Below, in pieces: positions 47,662 through 59,944 of a stretch of DNA of 64,000 nt. Every line of letters starts with the position of its first letter. Position 1 is the stretch's first letter. The notes below the pieces were generated by a model. That model was given only the letters and a program-made list of their open reading frames with translations, did not search any database and was not told the DNA's origin. The stretch comes from Antitrichia curtipendula. Lineage: Eukaryota > Streptophyta > Bryopsida > Hypnales > Leucodontaceae. The translations under genes were made by a program, and so were the position numbers. The stretch lies in assembly GCA_951230915.1 (NCBI GenBank), contig OX579641.1, positions 19,384,254 through 19,448,253 on the forward strand, written 5' to 3'.

Positions 47662-48800
47662 CTTGCCGACCAGGAGCTTCTCTTTCTTCCAGCCAAATGT
47701 CAAACTCTCCGATGCCTAGAAGCATGACCGCGAAACCTACACGACCTCGTGCTCATCACCTGATCCACATACTCTACACCAAGTATACGCCTTCCCTCCC
47801 CGCAAGTAGGCATTGCACAATAGTAGTCGTCGCCCGGCAATGTCTTCATCCCGGAACAAACAGAAGCAGCTGAATCCTAAACCATCCGTCCCTAAGCCGC
47901 ATCTTCTTCTCCTTCCCACTCCAAAATGCACCATCTCCAGCTCACTTTATCTCTGTCTCTCCCGAACCGATCACGCATCCTCACACCACCTCCTCGTTCG
48001 AGATCACTCCCCATCAAGAAACGCAGTCCCACGATCCACAAGAGCCCTAACAACGTCAACCATCCCTACCCCGATCAAACCTCACCAAATCACACAATTC
48101 CTCACACCTCCTGAAATCCTAAAACGATCAAACCTCACCACGCCACAAATTCTCCCACACAACTTCTTAACAAATTCAAACCTCACCACGACAGAAAAAT
48201 TATCACACACTGAACTACTAAAAACCGCAAACACGATCAACTCTCACCACGACCGAATTCCTCAAAACGTCAAAATGCTCTCCCGGAGCTCCGCCGACTG
48301 CCATCCTCTCATCCAGAGACCATCTCCTCCGTTCCTGTAAACCCTAGATCTCGAGCTCCACACCTTTCCAGAAACGCAAAACAACGTAACAACAATGCGA
48401 CAACCTCACCCCGACGTGGCACACCCTACCTACAACGGATTGTCAAATTCGCGAAGGAATGGTCACAAGTTCACACCACACCCGGCCAGGGACCTCTCTC
48501 TCTCTCTCCCGCGCCGGCGCCGCGATAGTCAACTTACTTATGAAAGGTAAAGGAAATGAGCTCCAACAGTGAGAAGAACGCCATAGCCAGCCGCAGCGGG
48601 AATCAACAACAATAAAGAATTGGCGGCGACTGAGGAGAAGCCCGCCGGAGAACGGGAAAAGCCAGGAACTGAAAGCAGTGAGAGATGAGGCGCCGTGCTC
48701 TACAGTGTTAAGAAGATCGTAAGTTAGTAAGTTCGGGGACAGCTGACTGTGGTTGGTTCGGTTGGGCCGCGGTTACCTTAACCCGACGTGGTGAAGGATA
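47662..48800 (-). promoter_or_regulatory. 5' leader and promoter region of myosin VIII
   Basis: C/A-rich on the plus strand, with a CT run at about 48492-48507 (a GA tract in the myosin sense direction). An in-frame stop at 47716-47718 separates it from the coding start. The leader may contain an intron; transcription start not determined. Confidence 0.4.
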
Positions 48801-49089
48801 TTTACGGTAAGTTAACTTTGGTCAGTCGATCGAAGGACGTTCCGGTCAACTGCGAGTGTGAGTGTGTCAGTTGTACGTGACGGCGATGGCGGGCAGGGCA
48901 GGGACGGGCAGACTGCCCCCAACGGACTGAAAATGTTTTGAAATTTTGTGGTCAGAACACACTTACTAAGGTAACCCCAGCCAGTCAGGGCTCGGTTCCC
49001 CAAGGGGAATAAAATTTGCCATTATCGGACATCTGAGTCAGTTGGTGCAGTACAAGGCGCCGAATTTTCGGAGATCCCTCTAGACCAAC

Positions 49090-49583
49090 GGAGCATCCTC
49101 AGTGGTAAACGGTATACTGGCCCTCCAAATGTATTTCTCACTTTTGAATGGTGTATAATTTGAATTTGAATTTTGTATCATTTAGAAGCGCGTCCCAAAC
49201 CACTTTGAGTAGGTACAAAAAAAATACATATTTGTACATTGAACAACCACTTCAAAAGCAAGGTAAAAATCACAAATTATAAAGGTCTTGAAAAATTATA
49301 GGTATCAAAGCAATCATATACACTCTACATTTGGCTACATTTGGAATGTCAATGGTCAAATTTTGCTTTCGTAACTATGATTTTTCAAGACCTCTATATT
49401 TTGTATTCTTTTTTAACTTTTGAAGTGGTTGTCCAATGTATAAATTTGAATTTTCTTGTACCTACTCAAAGTGATTTGGGATGCGCTTCTAAATGATGCA
49501 AAAGTCAAGTTCTAATTATACCCCATTCAAAAATTATAAATACATTTGGAGGGCCAATATAATGTTAGAATTGAGGATGCTCT
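49090..49583. mobile_element. long foldback MITE G1, arms about 205 bp, loop about 80 bp
   Basis: The arms at about 49090-49299 and 49378-49583 are inverted copies: GGAGCATCCTCA against TGAGGATGCTC, CTGGCCCTCCAAATGTAT, TTAGAAGCGCGTCCCAAA against TTTGGGATGCGCTTCTAA, GAGTAGGTACAA, ACTTCAAAAG and AGGTCTTGAAAAAT against ATTTTTCAAGACCT. Nearly the whole element can fold on itself. The ends share GAGCATC with the elements at 49620, 58622 and 61091. Confidence 0.88.
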
Positions 49584-49619
49584 AAGTTAGTGCATTGAAG
49601 AATTTGAACATTACACTTG

Positions 49620-49908
49620 TAAGAGCATCGCCACCGTGGGGCGGCCAAATCCCTACGATAGGTTGATTGCCCTAGGGATTGGGAAGAGGGAGGGCCCGGT
49701 CAAATTAGAACCCCCACCCTAGGCCAGTTAGTGAAGCTCGGCTCCAAACAACTCCCCATCCACATCCACCTGACGTACCCCGGGCAAAACTGGGCGCGTC
49801 TGGTGCTAAAAAAAACCCGCCCAGTGCCACAGTGGGGCAGACTTTGTCTTTGGCCCCGCCCCAAACTCAACCTGGCCATGTTGGGCGAGTGGGGGTGGGG
49901 ATGCTCTA
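49620..49908. mobile_element. GAGCATC-ended MITE G2 (about 289 bp)
   Basis: Left TAAGAGCATCGCCACCGTGG; right, reversed, TTAGAGCATCCCCACCCCCA. The interior is unusually GC-rich for this region. It begins only about 36 bp after G1. Confidence 0.72.
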
Positions 49909-52080
49909 AGGGTTAAACTTGAAGTTTTGGAAAAAAAACAATCACATTGGTAATCCTAAAGAAATTTATTATTTAATGTGGATGATTAAATTTGGAAAAT
50001 TTGGATTTGGATTTGAAGTCAAAAAATCCAATAGAGCTATGCGAGGTTAAATTTAATCAACAACAAAAATAAATGGAGGTAGGGGGATCTTCTTTGTGAA
50101 TGCAATGAGGTTGTAGCACTACTCTTAACAACACCTCTTTTTAACTTGAGTTAGTTGTTTGCCCAATTTAAAGAATGTATGTACAGTTAAAATTTTGAAT
50201 CTTTGTTTTGGTGACACTCAAACATTTCTAAATTTGTACACTGTATAAAGTTCTCAAAGTCTCTTAAATAGTTTCCATGACCAAAAATACTAACAAGGGC
50301 AAAATTAGAGCCCTTTTGATTTAATCCATTAATGCCTTTGAGTACATAAAATATTTGATGAATGACTTCTTAAGATCTTAGAAAAAAGAAAATCTACTTA
50401 TCATCTTGTAATTAGATCATTTAAGGGGTGATTATCTTAGTAATCACTATCATCTTTTCAAAGTTAAACTTTTTGAACTCAAAATATGTGAAATCTACAA
50501 AGAATGATCCTATTCCACACATTGAAGTGATATGATTAAAATCATGCCCCACTATAATTATGCATTCAATTGAAAGTTGTCATTTTTCAATAAATAAGAT
50601 CTAATCTAAAATGGGAAAAATATTGGCAATGAATCAAAGCTTTGTTGATAATAATGAAGCAAGTCAATGACCAACATAGAAACTTCTATCCTTTGGGTGT
50701 AAAACAAATACAAAAAATAATTAGTACAATGAATAATTGTAATTTTAGAAAAATAATACAACCAATGTAGATGAGTAATACGACTACTATAGATGCACCA
50801 CATTTGATGGGTTTGGAAAGACTAATTGGGGCTATTTGGACAATACAATTCAATAATAGTCATAACAAATTCATTCTTTATCAAAAATTATAATTTCAAT
50901 TGCTATTGCCTTTTGTTATGTATAAAATATAATTTTTAACATTTCATTGAAACAAAGGCAATCATTTTGCCTCAATAGGATCATCCATTGGATTGGAGTT
51001 CAGGGTTACCAGTCCCCGCATTTCAAAAATAGATGTACTTGGATCAAATTTGATTGTAGCTTTCAAATTGTCTATTTGTAGTCTTGATTTTAAATGAGAT
51101 ACTAGAGATTAACAAGTTACTATTCTACTCCATTTCAAATCTTTGAAGTAATTCAAAGGGTCAAAGAATTATTGCAAATGGAAGTTTTATATATTTGAAT
51201 CCATATAATGTAGTTTCAGATGTATTTCATTCTTATTTTTCTTCTATAAAATTGATTTTCAAGATTATACTACAAGATATTGTTTTTCATTTAATTATAC
51301 CTTCACTTTTAGTCAAAATCTCCAATCATTCTAATCAATATAATTTATGTGCATATTATAATTAAAAAAATCTTTAGAACTCAATTATTCAATGAAAAAA
51401 CACTTAAAAAATCAACATTTGTAGAAAAAAATGTTCAACCACACATTCAAATCATCCAGTAAAATTTCATTAATCATTAAATAAAAGATAAATTTAGCTC
51501 AATAGTTGTGATATGACTTGAAGGTCATTACAAAGCAAGATTTGGTTGCAAAAAAAATTTGAAAAGTTTTCAAACTACTCGTCATGGCTATTGGAGAAAA
51601 TTCAAATTAGTTAGATTGTTTTTCTTACATTTATCAATTTATTTTCACTCGTTGATTTAAATTTATTTATTTAAATTACAAACTTAATAAATATAAAATT
51701 TTCAAATTGATAGGTAACACAAACTCTCACGTAGCAAAAATATTACTTTGAAACTTAAATATGATTTAGAAGGCTAAATTGAATCCCAAAACAAAGTTTT
51801 GACCGTATGGTAACAAAAATACTCTAGTCTTTTTGAAGTTAATTGTATAAGGACATTGATGCCCCCAAATGGCCAATGGTAGACTTTCCAAATCAATGTA
51901 GAAATGAAAAAAACATTTATTGGTTCAAAAATAAAATCATTTCTAGTAAAGTGCCTTTTGTAATAGGTGTTGTTCATTCAAAGCTATTGCCTCAACAAGG
52001 TTAACAATTGGTTGCAAAATAAATTTAAATTGAAGTGTCTCCCTTAACATCCAAGTCAAGGTAAATTTTTTGTCCTCCAA
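49909..52080. other. AT-rich intergenic DNA
   Basis: No gene or structured repeat recognised. Confidence 0.55.
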
Positions 52081-52082
52081 CT

Positions 52083-52486
52083 AGGATCGGACCACCTATA
52101 CCTAATCACTTAAGCTCATGTGGCACAGATGGTGAGCAATTGAATGCGATGGAAGTTTTTCCCGTGTAGGAAGATGGAAAATACTAAGATTCCAAAATTT
52201 TCAGAATTTTTTTTGCAAAACTGAAATTTCTGTGAATTTTGGGAGCCAAAAAGTGTTCCAAACCAATTCCCAATCTCTAGAGTCTTCCAATTCCGATCAC
52301 TCAAGAACTAGCTTCCTACTATCTATTTTCTTGTTATTTTTTTGCATACTTTAGGACATGTGTCATGATCTTACTAGTCCCAAAGTTTAAAAAAGAATAA
52401 AAAACATATTACAAGCCTTGATTGAAAATAGGGGCACTACGGTTGGGAATTGGTCCCTGGTTGGAAATGGGTGGTCCGACCCTATG
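52083..52486. mobile_element. possible inverted-repeat element (about 400 bp)
   Basis: Left AGGATCGGACCACC; right GGTGGTCCGACCCT, reversed AGGGTCGGACCACC, two mismatches in 14. Internal similarity is not evident and no target duplication is clear, so support is modest. Confidence 0.4.
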
Positions 52487-55316
52487 TCATTCATGTGGCA
52501 ATTGTCTGGAAGATAGAGCCACCACTTTCTACTATTCTTAATTATATTTTTTCTATTTGTATTTCATAATTTTTTGTGAAAAAAATATCAGGCAAATCTC
52601 CAACCTTCATTTGGATGGATTTGACAAAATGTAGTAAATAAAACAACTCAAATTTCCTATTTTCTTGTTGCCAAGCCGCAAGGGAGTCGAGTTTTTTTGC
52701 GAAGGATCTAAAAACAAATATGCTGATCCAAATGGATGTAATCCGTCTTATTCATATTAATGTAATCCGTCTTTTCATCTGGATTCACATTTGAATCTGC
52801 TATAAATTACACGTGTCATTCAATCAGGGTAGTTCATTAACGTTTTGCCCTTGTGTTCCCGCCAGGCTGGTTCCCACTGGAGATGAACCCAGTCAGGCAA
52901 CCTTCCTTTCTTTTATAGTTCTCATTAATAACAAAAAGACAAACTAGCTCTTCTCTGCCTTCATTAAGTCAGTTAACTCGTTCTATTTTTAAATATATTT
53001 TTTAATGTTTATTTATTGATTTTAATTTTCACGAAAATGCGGCTGTGACAACTGAAGTCTTTATATTTCTGAATTTTTTATTTATCAAATCAAACTGAAC
53101 TCATGATATTCGAAGGATACAATACAATCAGAATAAATTACTAGGGACACCTTGACCCTTTAAAAGGTACACGCATCCCCAAAGTGGATGTGCCTTGGTC
53201 AACCTTGATTTGTAACTTTCAAAATATTCATTATTGATATATATTTTAAATGAAGAAAATGAAGTTTGACAAGTTTCAATACTATCTTATTTTAAATTTT
53301 ATAAAAAATTCAAAACATTTAAATAATTATTGTAATTACAAGTTTTAGGTGTCAAAATCCATATAGCACCATAGTGTGTGTTTTTCACTTGGATCTTCTT
53401 CTTTTAAAACGATCTTTAAAATTTTAATTATAAAAAATACATCTTTCATTCTAACCTTAATTTATGGTAAAAATACCAAATTATTCTAATACATATTATA
53501 ATCAATATAATTTTATTTCTATTTTTTACTCTAAAAATTTATGATTATTTGATTTTTCCATTAAAAATGATTAAAAAATCAGTGTCTTTTATTTAATTAT
53601 ATTCTTTTGTTTTTTCTCTTTTTTTGAAAACAAATGGCGAACCATTGCATTAAAAGAGGCTAGAAATATCAGCCAAGCCCAATGGTTGGACAAGTGAAGA
53701 CTTAAGAACAAAATGAAAAACAAAAACAAAACATGAGCTAGAGCAATAAGTTGGGAGGGGGCCCTCCCCTGTTCCATTCGAAAACATCACTAACTCTAGT
53801 TGCTAGTTTGGGAGATTCATCACAAAGTTTAGAACATGCGATTTGTCAACAATTATCATGTGGTTATCGTTGTTTTATGGGTTTGCACGTTAATATATAA
53901 TTTATCACATCATTACGATGCATTACTTGCAACTGAAACCAACCTCCATCAGACAAGGAACAAGCCTTTGACAAGTCATGTAACACAACGAAAAACCTCT
54001 AACTATGAAATTTGTTACTCTCAACTTCATTGCACTTATAATTAGTCCTATTACTCTACATGCAGATCAATTTCTTAAATAATTAGGAAAAAAATTGGAA
54101 CATGCCTAAAATATGAAAAATTATACAACTATTTCTGAAAAAATATGAAAAAATTTCATTGTTGCCAGTTCTATGCCCAAAGCCAACTGAAAATCATATC
54201 AAGATGCCAAATTGTCCGAATGCCAGAATTTAAATTATTTCGACACCCAATATGCCAAATCTGACATGAACGTATGGTAGTGAGGGTGCAAAATTAGTGA
54301 CACCTACAAAAAAACAAAATTCTTTTGGGGGAAAATGGTACAATCCAGTAATATTCCAATCAACATTAATAATTTCCACCAATTTGAATACCGGTAGCTG
54401 GGAAGTTTCTTTAAATTAATTAGTGTCGCCCACAGTAATAGGACAAATCAGTGTTCCAAAAATGCCGCTCGACTTCCTTCTATGTTTGTCTTCAGTGAGC
54501 TGTTGCCAGAGTGGAAAAGAAACCAGACAGTGTGTTAAGAAAAGGGTTAAGAAGGTTCGGAGACGTACCAGTTCAATGAGCTATTAAAATCAGTCAGTGG
54601 AACACACAACATTCATGTTCTCGTGTGGGGACCTGAATTTCAAGTACACTGGGAACATGGGAAACATGGGAACAGTAGAAAAGGGGGATTGGGGGTTTTC
54701 AATTGTTTTGGGGCAAATCGGCAGAATGTCACCTTCACCAGTAGAGTGATGAAGCTATTTTGAAGGGGACATTTATTGATTTGAACAAGTTACTTTTAAA
54801 GGTGAAACATACTTGTCCCTTTTGTACTACATAATATTTGTACCATATAAATGATAAAGAACTAACACAAGAAGATTTTGCAACAATTAGAAGGATGCAA
54901 AAATAACATTTTTGTATTCTTGGGACATATTTGTGTTCATCCATTGTTCAATCTAGTCCTTTAAGCTCTCTTTATAAAGTCTCTTTTTTGCAAAGTTCAT
55001 TTTTGGTGGTTTCATAAATCTTACAAATTAAAGTTAATTACAAAGTCATATAATCCCGTGTTTGTGTAGTGCCTCTTTCAGTACTTATTCTAGAATGCAT
55101 TTGAATTCTAATCCAGCTTGAATTTTTTTCCGGTGATGAAGCTATTTACATCCATGGGCATCCATGGGCATGTACAAAAACATGCCAAAATGTGGATGAA
55201 AATCGATTTATTCATCCAGAAATGAGTACATCAATCCAGATTTAGTGACAACGGTACTAACATTTGTGATATTTTTTCGGTTTTAACAGCTATTTTGCTT
55301 TAATTTCCATACTGAA
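52487..55316. other. AT-rich intergenic DNA with a retroposon-like tail
   Basis: At about 53625-53780 the sequence AATGGCGAACCATTGCATTAA with an adjacent T-rich run resembles the 3' end of an old non-LTR retroposon on the minus strand, but no coding part is present. Nothing else recognised. Confidence 0.4.
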
Positions 55317-55375
55317 TTGTTTTTTCAAGTATCGAGTATGCTTATTTCTCTATTTTTTACTCCAAATAGAATCTT

Positions 55376-55415
55376 TATAGATTTTTTTATAGATTTTTTT
55401 ATAGATTTTTTTAGA
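55376..55415. repeat. 12-bp tandem repeat
   Basis: About three to four units of ATAGATTTTTTT. Confidence 0.85.
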
Positions 55416-55800
55416 TGTTTTCAAATTACAACTATTTTTTTTCTCACAATTCCACCGGCTTACAGTGAACCAACTGGTGATTCTCCCCAAACATTGAGTG
55501 ATACCATTCAAAAATTTATCGACAATACAACCGACATCAACCGTCACCTCTCCTATATAATTTGGGGCCTTTGATTGCCAACATGAATTCAGAATTTGAA
55601 AATTTCATCATGGGGACCAATAAAAAAATTCCAGTATTTCCTCCAGGGGTAAAACACTGGGTGACGGGGCAATAAGGGGGTCAATCCTTTACTTCATTAG
55701 CGTCCTGTCTTTGTCAAAAAGGCCAACTGAATGTAGAAAAAAATGTACTGCAACTGACACCATAGCAGGGTTGACAGATCACTCAGGACTGAGAAAATTT

Positions 55801-55911
55801 CTCATCCATGAAGACGAATTCTCATCCATGAATGGTCATCTCCAAAGAGAAATTCTCATCCATGAAGACGAACTCTCATCCATAAATGGTCATCTCCAAA
55901 GAAAAATTCTC
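55801..55911. repeat. 54-bp tandem duplication
   Basis: Two units starting CTCATCCATGAAGACGAA at 55801 and 55855, differing at four or so positions. Each unit also contains two CTCATCCATRAA sub-blocks. Confidence 0.92.
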
Positions 55912-57217
55912 ACTTCATCCTTTGAGTGGCTTCACCAACATATAAAACACCAAAAACTACACCCAGGCTATAATCACCAAAATTAAGTGTTTGAGTTTGA
56001 TTCCTACCATCAAACTAAGGTATCTACACCTAAAACTAACCCATTTTTCAAACCAACAATTCTGAACAACATTTGGGAAAAATATCATATCACCATGTTA
56101 GCAAATGAAAGCAAAGTAGTATTTTGGTAAGACATTATTTATCTTCAAAGTTTTTAGTCAATACCCAAATGTGATGCCTTAGGCATTTAGGGGTTAATTT
56201 AAATAGCCATGTTGGTTGTAGTTTTGCAGATGCCCAAGCTCAAGTTCAAGCAAGGCATTTACGAAACGATTAGTTGGAAAGGTGTCAATACCCAAACTTG
56301 TCTATACAAGAGTTTGAGCATGGTTGGAAGTCAATAGGAGATTTTAGATTCTCTTAGAATGTTTTTTGGGATACCATATGAATGAGTAATGAATTTTTGA
56401 AAAACTTGAAAATCAATGTACCCAAAGTTGCTTGTAAACTCTCATAATAAAGGTTGTATATTTTAGGCAAAAAATTGTAAGAGGGGATTAGAAACAAGTT
56501 ACAATTTGGTGCATCTACTGGACAGGGAAACACTCAAGGAGAAGGTTATGCAAACTAATGCCATGAGGAGGAGGGCGAGACTTTGACAGTGATTTACGAG
56601 CTAAAATTGCATGATGTTACTAGCGTATGAAATATACATAGCATTATTCAACAATGTACTAAGGATTTTTTTGGGAGCCAATAAGGCTAATAATTATTTT
56701 ACCTCATATGTTATCTACGAAATCATCATGATTGTAGTCAAGTATCAGTTTCATACTTCACTTCCAACTCAATTTAATTGTAGAATGCCAAACTAGTCAC
56801 TGTGGAAATCATTCTTTTGGATACTGTGTAAAGAACATTCATTGGAGGTCATGCTATAATTGTGCAAGACCTCCCCTTCTCATGCAAAGTTATAAGGATG
56901 AATATTTTCACTTTTGTCTTTCATAGAAGGATTTTCCGTCATCCATCAAACATTTATGGTAGTCTTCATAATATTTGTAGCGGTGTTACAAAGTTAAAGT
57001 TTCAAAACCTACTTATAGCAACAATACGTCCTTGGCTCCAAATTCCTGAGAAGGTTGAAGAAAGGTACCTCAATGTGGTCATTCTTCCGTGGTTCTGTTG
57101 TATGGGTGGCTTGGTTGGATTGAAATGCCATTTGCTTTGACCACACTGCTTGGTCTACTAGGAGACTAGAGCAAGTATTGTGGGATGCCTACAAAGATCA
57201 TGCATAGGTGGCCTTGC
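55912..57217. other. intergenic DNA without a recognised gene
   Basis: A TTTAGGGG-TTAA terminus at about 56190-56203 matches the right end of the TTAA-flanked elements, but I find no left end. No coding region supported. Confidence 0.45.
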
Positions 57218-58162
57218 TTAACCCCTAAAGGTTTTTGACTATGTTTTCACCAAAACCGCTCCAGAACTGCCATTTCTAATACTAGTGCCAAATTTTAGAA
57301 CAAAAACATTTTTGGACACTTGTAGCCGTAGGATCTTGTAGTAAACTTGTTTAAGAAGATGTGGAAAAAATTTCAGAATTTTCCACCTAGTGGATTGCAA
57401 GATAATAGCGTTTGAATTGACAAAAATCCTTTTTTTGTCCCTGCGAAAAAACGGGCAGCTGCCCTCCACAAGGTCACATTTGTATGAAAAAGTGTCCAAA
57501 ATGATGGTTACTCTTTGGATTTATTCTTCAAGGCAAGTTGGCTACATGCTTGAAAAATTTCAGATCATTTGTAATTGTACAACATATAGGAAAAAAATAG
57601 TAATTAGGAAGAGGTAGAGAATGATTCAAAGCACTAAATTGTCAAGAATTTATTTATGAAATTGAAAAATGCCAATCCCAACGATTGTAATGTTGTAATA
57701 AACAATCTACACCCAATGTTTGTATTTTTTTTTTCAAAAATAATGAAAATTGTGTTAAATAAAGGAATTCAAAGTTTATTTTAGAGTAGAGATTCCATAA
57801 CTACCCTCAAACTAAGAATCCTCATAACTTTTGACTCATTGATTGGAATGGAATGATTCAAAGCCTCCCACGTACATATAAATCTAAAGAACCATTTTAA
57901 AATTTTAGTTTTTTTTAAAAGTGATTTTTAAAGAAGTTTTTTTTGCTGCCCCGGCTGCCCGCCGAACAATGAAAATGACATATCATGCAATAACTTTTTA
58001 ACCATGTAGTCAAAAGTTACAAAAATTGTTGGACCTTAAAGCTACTCCTTGGCCACATCTTATGTGAAAATTTCAAAGAAAGAAAAGAAAAATTCCGGTC
58101 ATAGTGAGCTGCCCCAAATTGCTATATTGTCAAAAAAGGGTGTTTGGTCCTTTAGGGGTTAA
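57218..58162 (-). mobile_element. TTAA-flanked element A3 (945 bp)
   Basis: TTAA-CCCCTAAAGG (57218 on) and CCTTTAGGGG-TTAA (ending 58162) are perfect inverted ends over the first ten bases. The interior on the minus strand matches element A6 block by block and shares GC-rich CTGCCCCGGCTGCCCGCC (about 57946) with A2. No open frame above 90 aa. Confidence 0.87.
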
Positions 58163-58231
58163 GACCACAAAGTTGTGTGCTCTTTACCTTGACAAGGAAG
58201 GTAACTTCCGCTTAAGAGATTCGACATCATC

Positions 58232-58558
58232 TAAGGTAACAGGTCCAGAAATCGCCCACCTAAGAGCTGAAACTGAATTTTGGGAAGGCAAAACTTCTTG
58301 AAATATTTTTCAGTAAATTTTTCTTGAAAGAAAAGTGGATTTAGCATCTAACCTAAGTTGTTTCATATTTTTTGGAGCTTTTTGAAATTAGTTATGAAAT
58401 TTTGAAGTTGAACTGGCATAGGGTTCGAAAATCATCCACCCTTGAAATAAACACTGTTTGTACATCAATGAAGGCTATGAAAAAACATGTACAAATCGTG
58501 TACATTATACAGGTGGGTGGCTCTTAATGCCCAAACTATTCTCGAGCATGTTACCTTA
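58232..58558 (+). mobile_element. TA-flanked AGGTA-family element B4 (327 bp)
   Basis: Left TAAGGTAACAGGTCC; right GCATGTTACCTTA. The interior blocks are CCACCTAAGAGCTGAAACTG, GGAAGGCAAAAC, GTTTCATATTTTTTGGA and GAAGTTGAACTGG. Starts only 70 bp after A3. Confidence 0.75.
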
Positions 58559-58621
58559 GCTCCAAACTAATTTTTTTGGAGAGCCATCTCATAAACAAAT
58601 GCAGTGGGACTTGGCTTTGCC

Positions 58622-59054
58622 TAAGAGCATCTCCACTGGGGTGCACCACATTGATGCGCCACATGGTTTGACGTGCCCAAGGAGTTTTTAGTGACCCACC
58701 AGTTGCAGCCTGTGTCAATATTCAACGGAGGCCACTTCAAAAATCCATGGCGGCACTTTATCCTGTAGTGTCTCACATGGTTGACATGCTATGCGCTACT
58801 GAAAAGATTAGTAAAATTTTGCCTCGAATTTCTCACTTTGAAGAACTATGACCAATTGCAGCAGCTCTAGACATGCTTATTCTAGTTGATAATTAATTCT
58901 ACCCCTCGTAATCCGGGATTTGCTGACATAATATTGAACTTCGAGTGTTGCTGTTGGGGCAATGGTAAAGCGCTGGGCCCTTCCTCCAACTTGACACACT
59001 CTTTAAACCACTTGGCGCGTCAATTGTGACGCGCATTGCTGGAGATGCTCTAAG
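58622..59054. mobile_element. GAGCATC-ended MITE G3 (about 433 bp)
   Basis: Left CTAAGAGCATCTCCACTGGG; right, reversed, CTTAGAGCATCTCCAGCAAT. The similarity continues inwards for about 50 bp (GATGCGCCACATGGTTT against GACGCGCCAAGTGGTTT). Non-coding. Confidence 0.82.
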
Positions 59055-59810
59055 ATGTCCGCCTTCACGCAACGCAAGACCTAACCCGTCAGTTACTGTT
59101 CCACCGTCATTCTGGTGTGGATTCTGTTTTTGAGAAGCTTGGGGCCTCTTATGCTTCCGTCTCCATTGGATTTGACTTGGGCAGTTGGATGTGGGTTGAC
59201 TCGTCGTGTTGTGTTTTGTTTTAGCCGCTTGTTAGTTTCATTTCATTGAGTTGTTGAAAAGCAAAAAATTATCGCCGGGGACTTGTCCTCTAGTTTTGTG
59301 TTCTGTTGCTTTTATTAATGGGCCTAGGGAATTGTCCATTTGTGTCAAAAGAAAAAAGCAAAAAACAAACAAAACAAAACCCTACTCATATGTTAAATAT
59401 TTGGGCACTGATATAGGAATCATATGTTGTCTCCTTCCTCTTCTTGTTGACAACAATCATCAGTCTGCCGCAACAGTGTTATGCACTTGAGTTTCTTGTG
59501 TGTCAAAAAGACAAATAATCAAGTTGTTCCTTTTGTGACCCAAGAGTCTTGATGACACGCCGGTGGGTGGGGTTGTTTCCTTTTCCTTTTTTTCTACATT
59601 GAATTGCCTTTTTCGTCCAGTCAGAAAAAATGTAATTAATACAAAATAACGAAAAAAGGTGGTATCCCATGTAAAGGGGTAGTATGCAGTCTGGGACGCT
59701 GGGTAAGACAACACTCTTGTCAGTTGAAGTCGAGTGTATCAATTGCAGGAATGGATTCAGTTTATTTATTTGATCATTTTAGAGAAGTAGCCAGGTATTT
59801 CTTGGATACT
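59055..59810. other. intergenic DNA with a retroposon-like A-rich tail
   Basis: About 59170-59385 ends in AAAAAACAAACAAAACAAAAC after a moderately GC-rich block, resembling the 3' end of a non-LTR retroposon. No coding part seen. Confidence 0.35.
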
Positions 59811-59903
59811 TTGGGTGATGCTTGGGTGATGCTTGGGCGATGCTTGGGCGATGCTTGGGCGATGCTTGGGCGATGCTTGGCTGATACTTGGCTGATACTT
59901 GGA
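59811..59903. repeat. 11-bp minisatellite, about eight to nine units
   Basis: Units of TTGGGCGATGC with variants TTGGGTGATGC at the start and TTGGCTGATAC at the end. The variant order suggests expansion from the centre. A reading frame through it gives a repetitive peptide, which I treat as fortuitous. Confidence 0.93.
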
Positions 59904-59944
59904 TCAAAACTAGGTGATACTCAGGCAGAATTTGTTCATTGATC

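Noticed and set aside
47662..47703. Upstream extension of the myosin start
   Set aside because: The frame is open for 14 more codons after an in-frame stop but contains no ATG; 47661 is the first.
47813..48340. Plus-strand Pro/Ser/Thr-rich frame of 175 codons beside the myosin start
   Set aside because: Low-complexity C/A-rich sequence that fits an antisense reading of the myosin leader; the frame opens at a non-ATG codon and has no domain.
59811..59903. Repetitive peptide frame and CRISPR-like regular spacing
   Set aside because: The 11-bp units are contiguous with no spacers, so this is a minisatellite; the peptide is a by-product.
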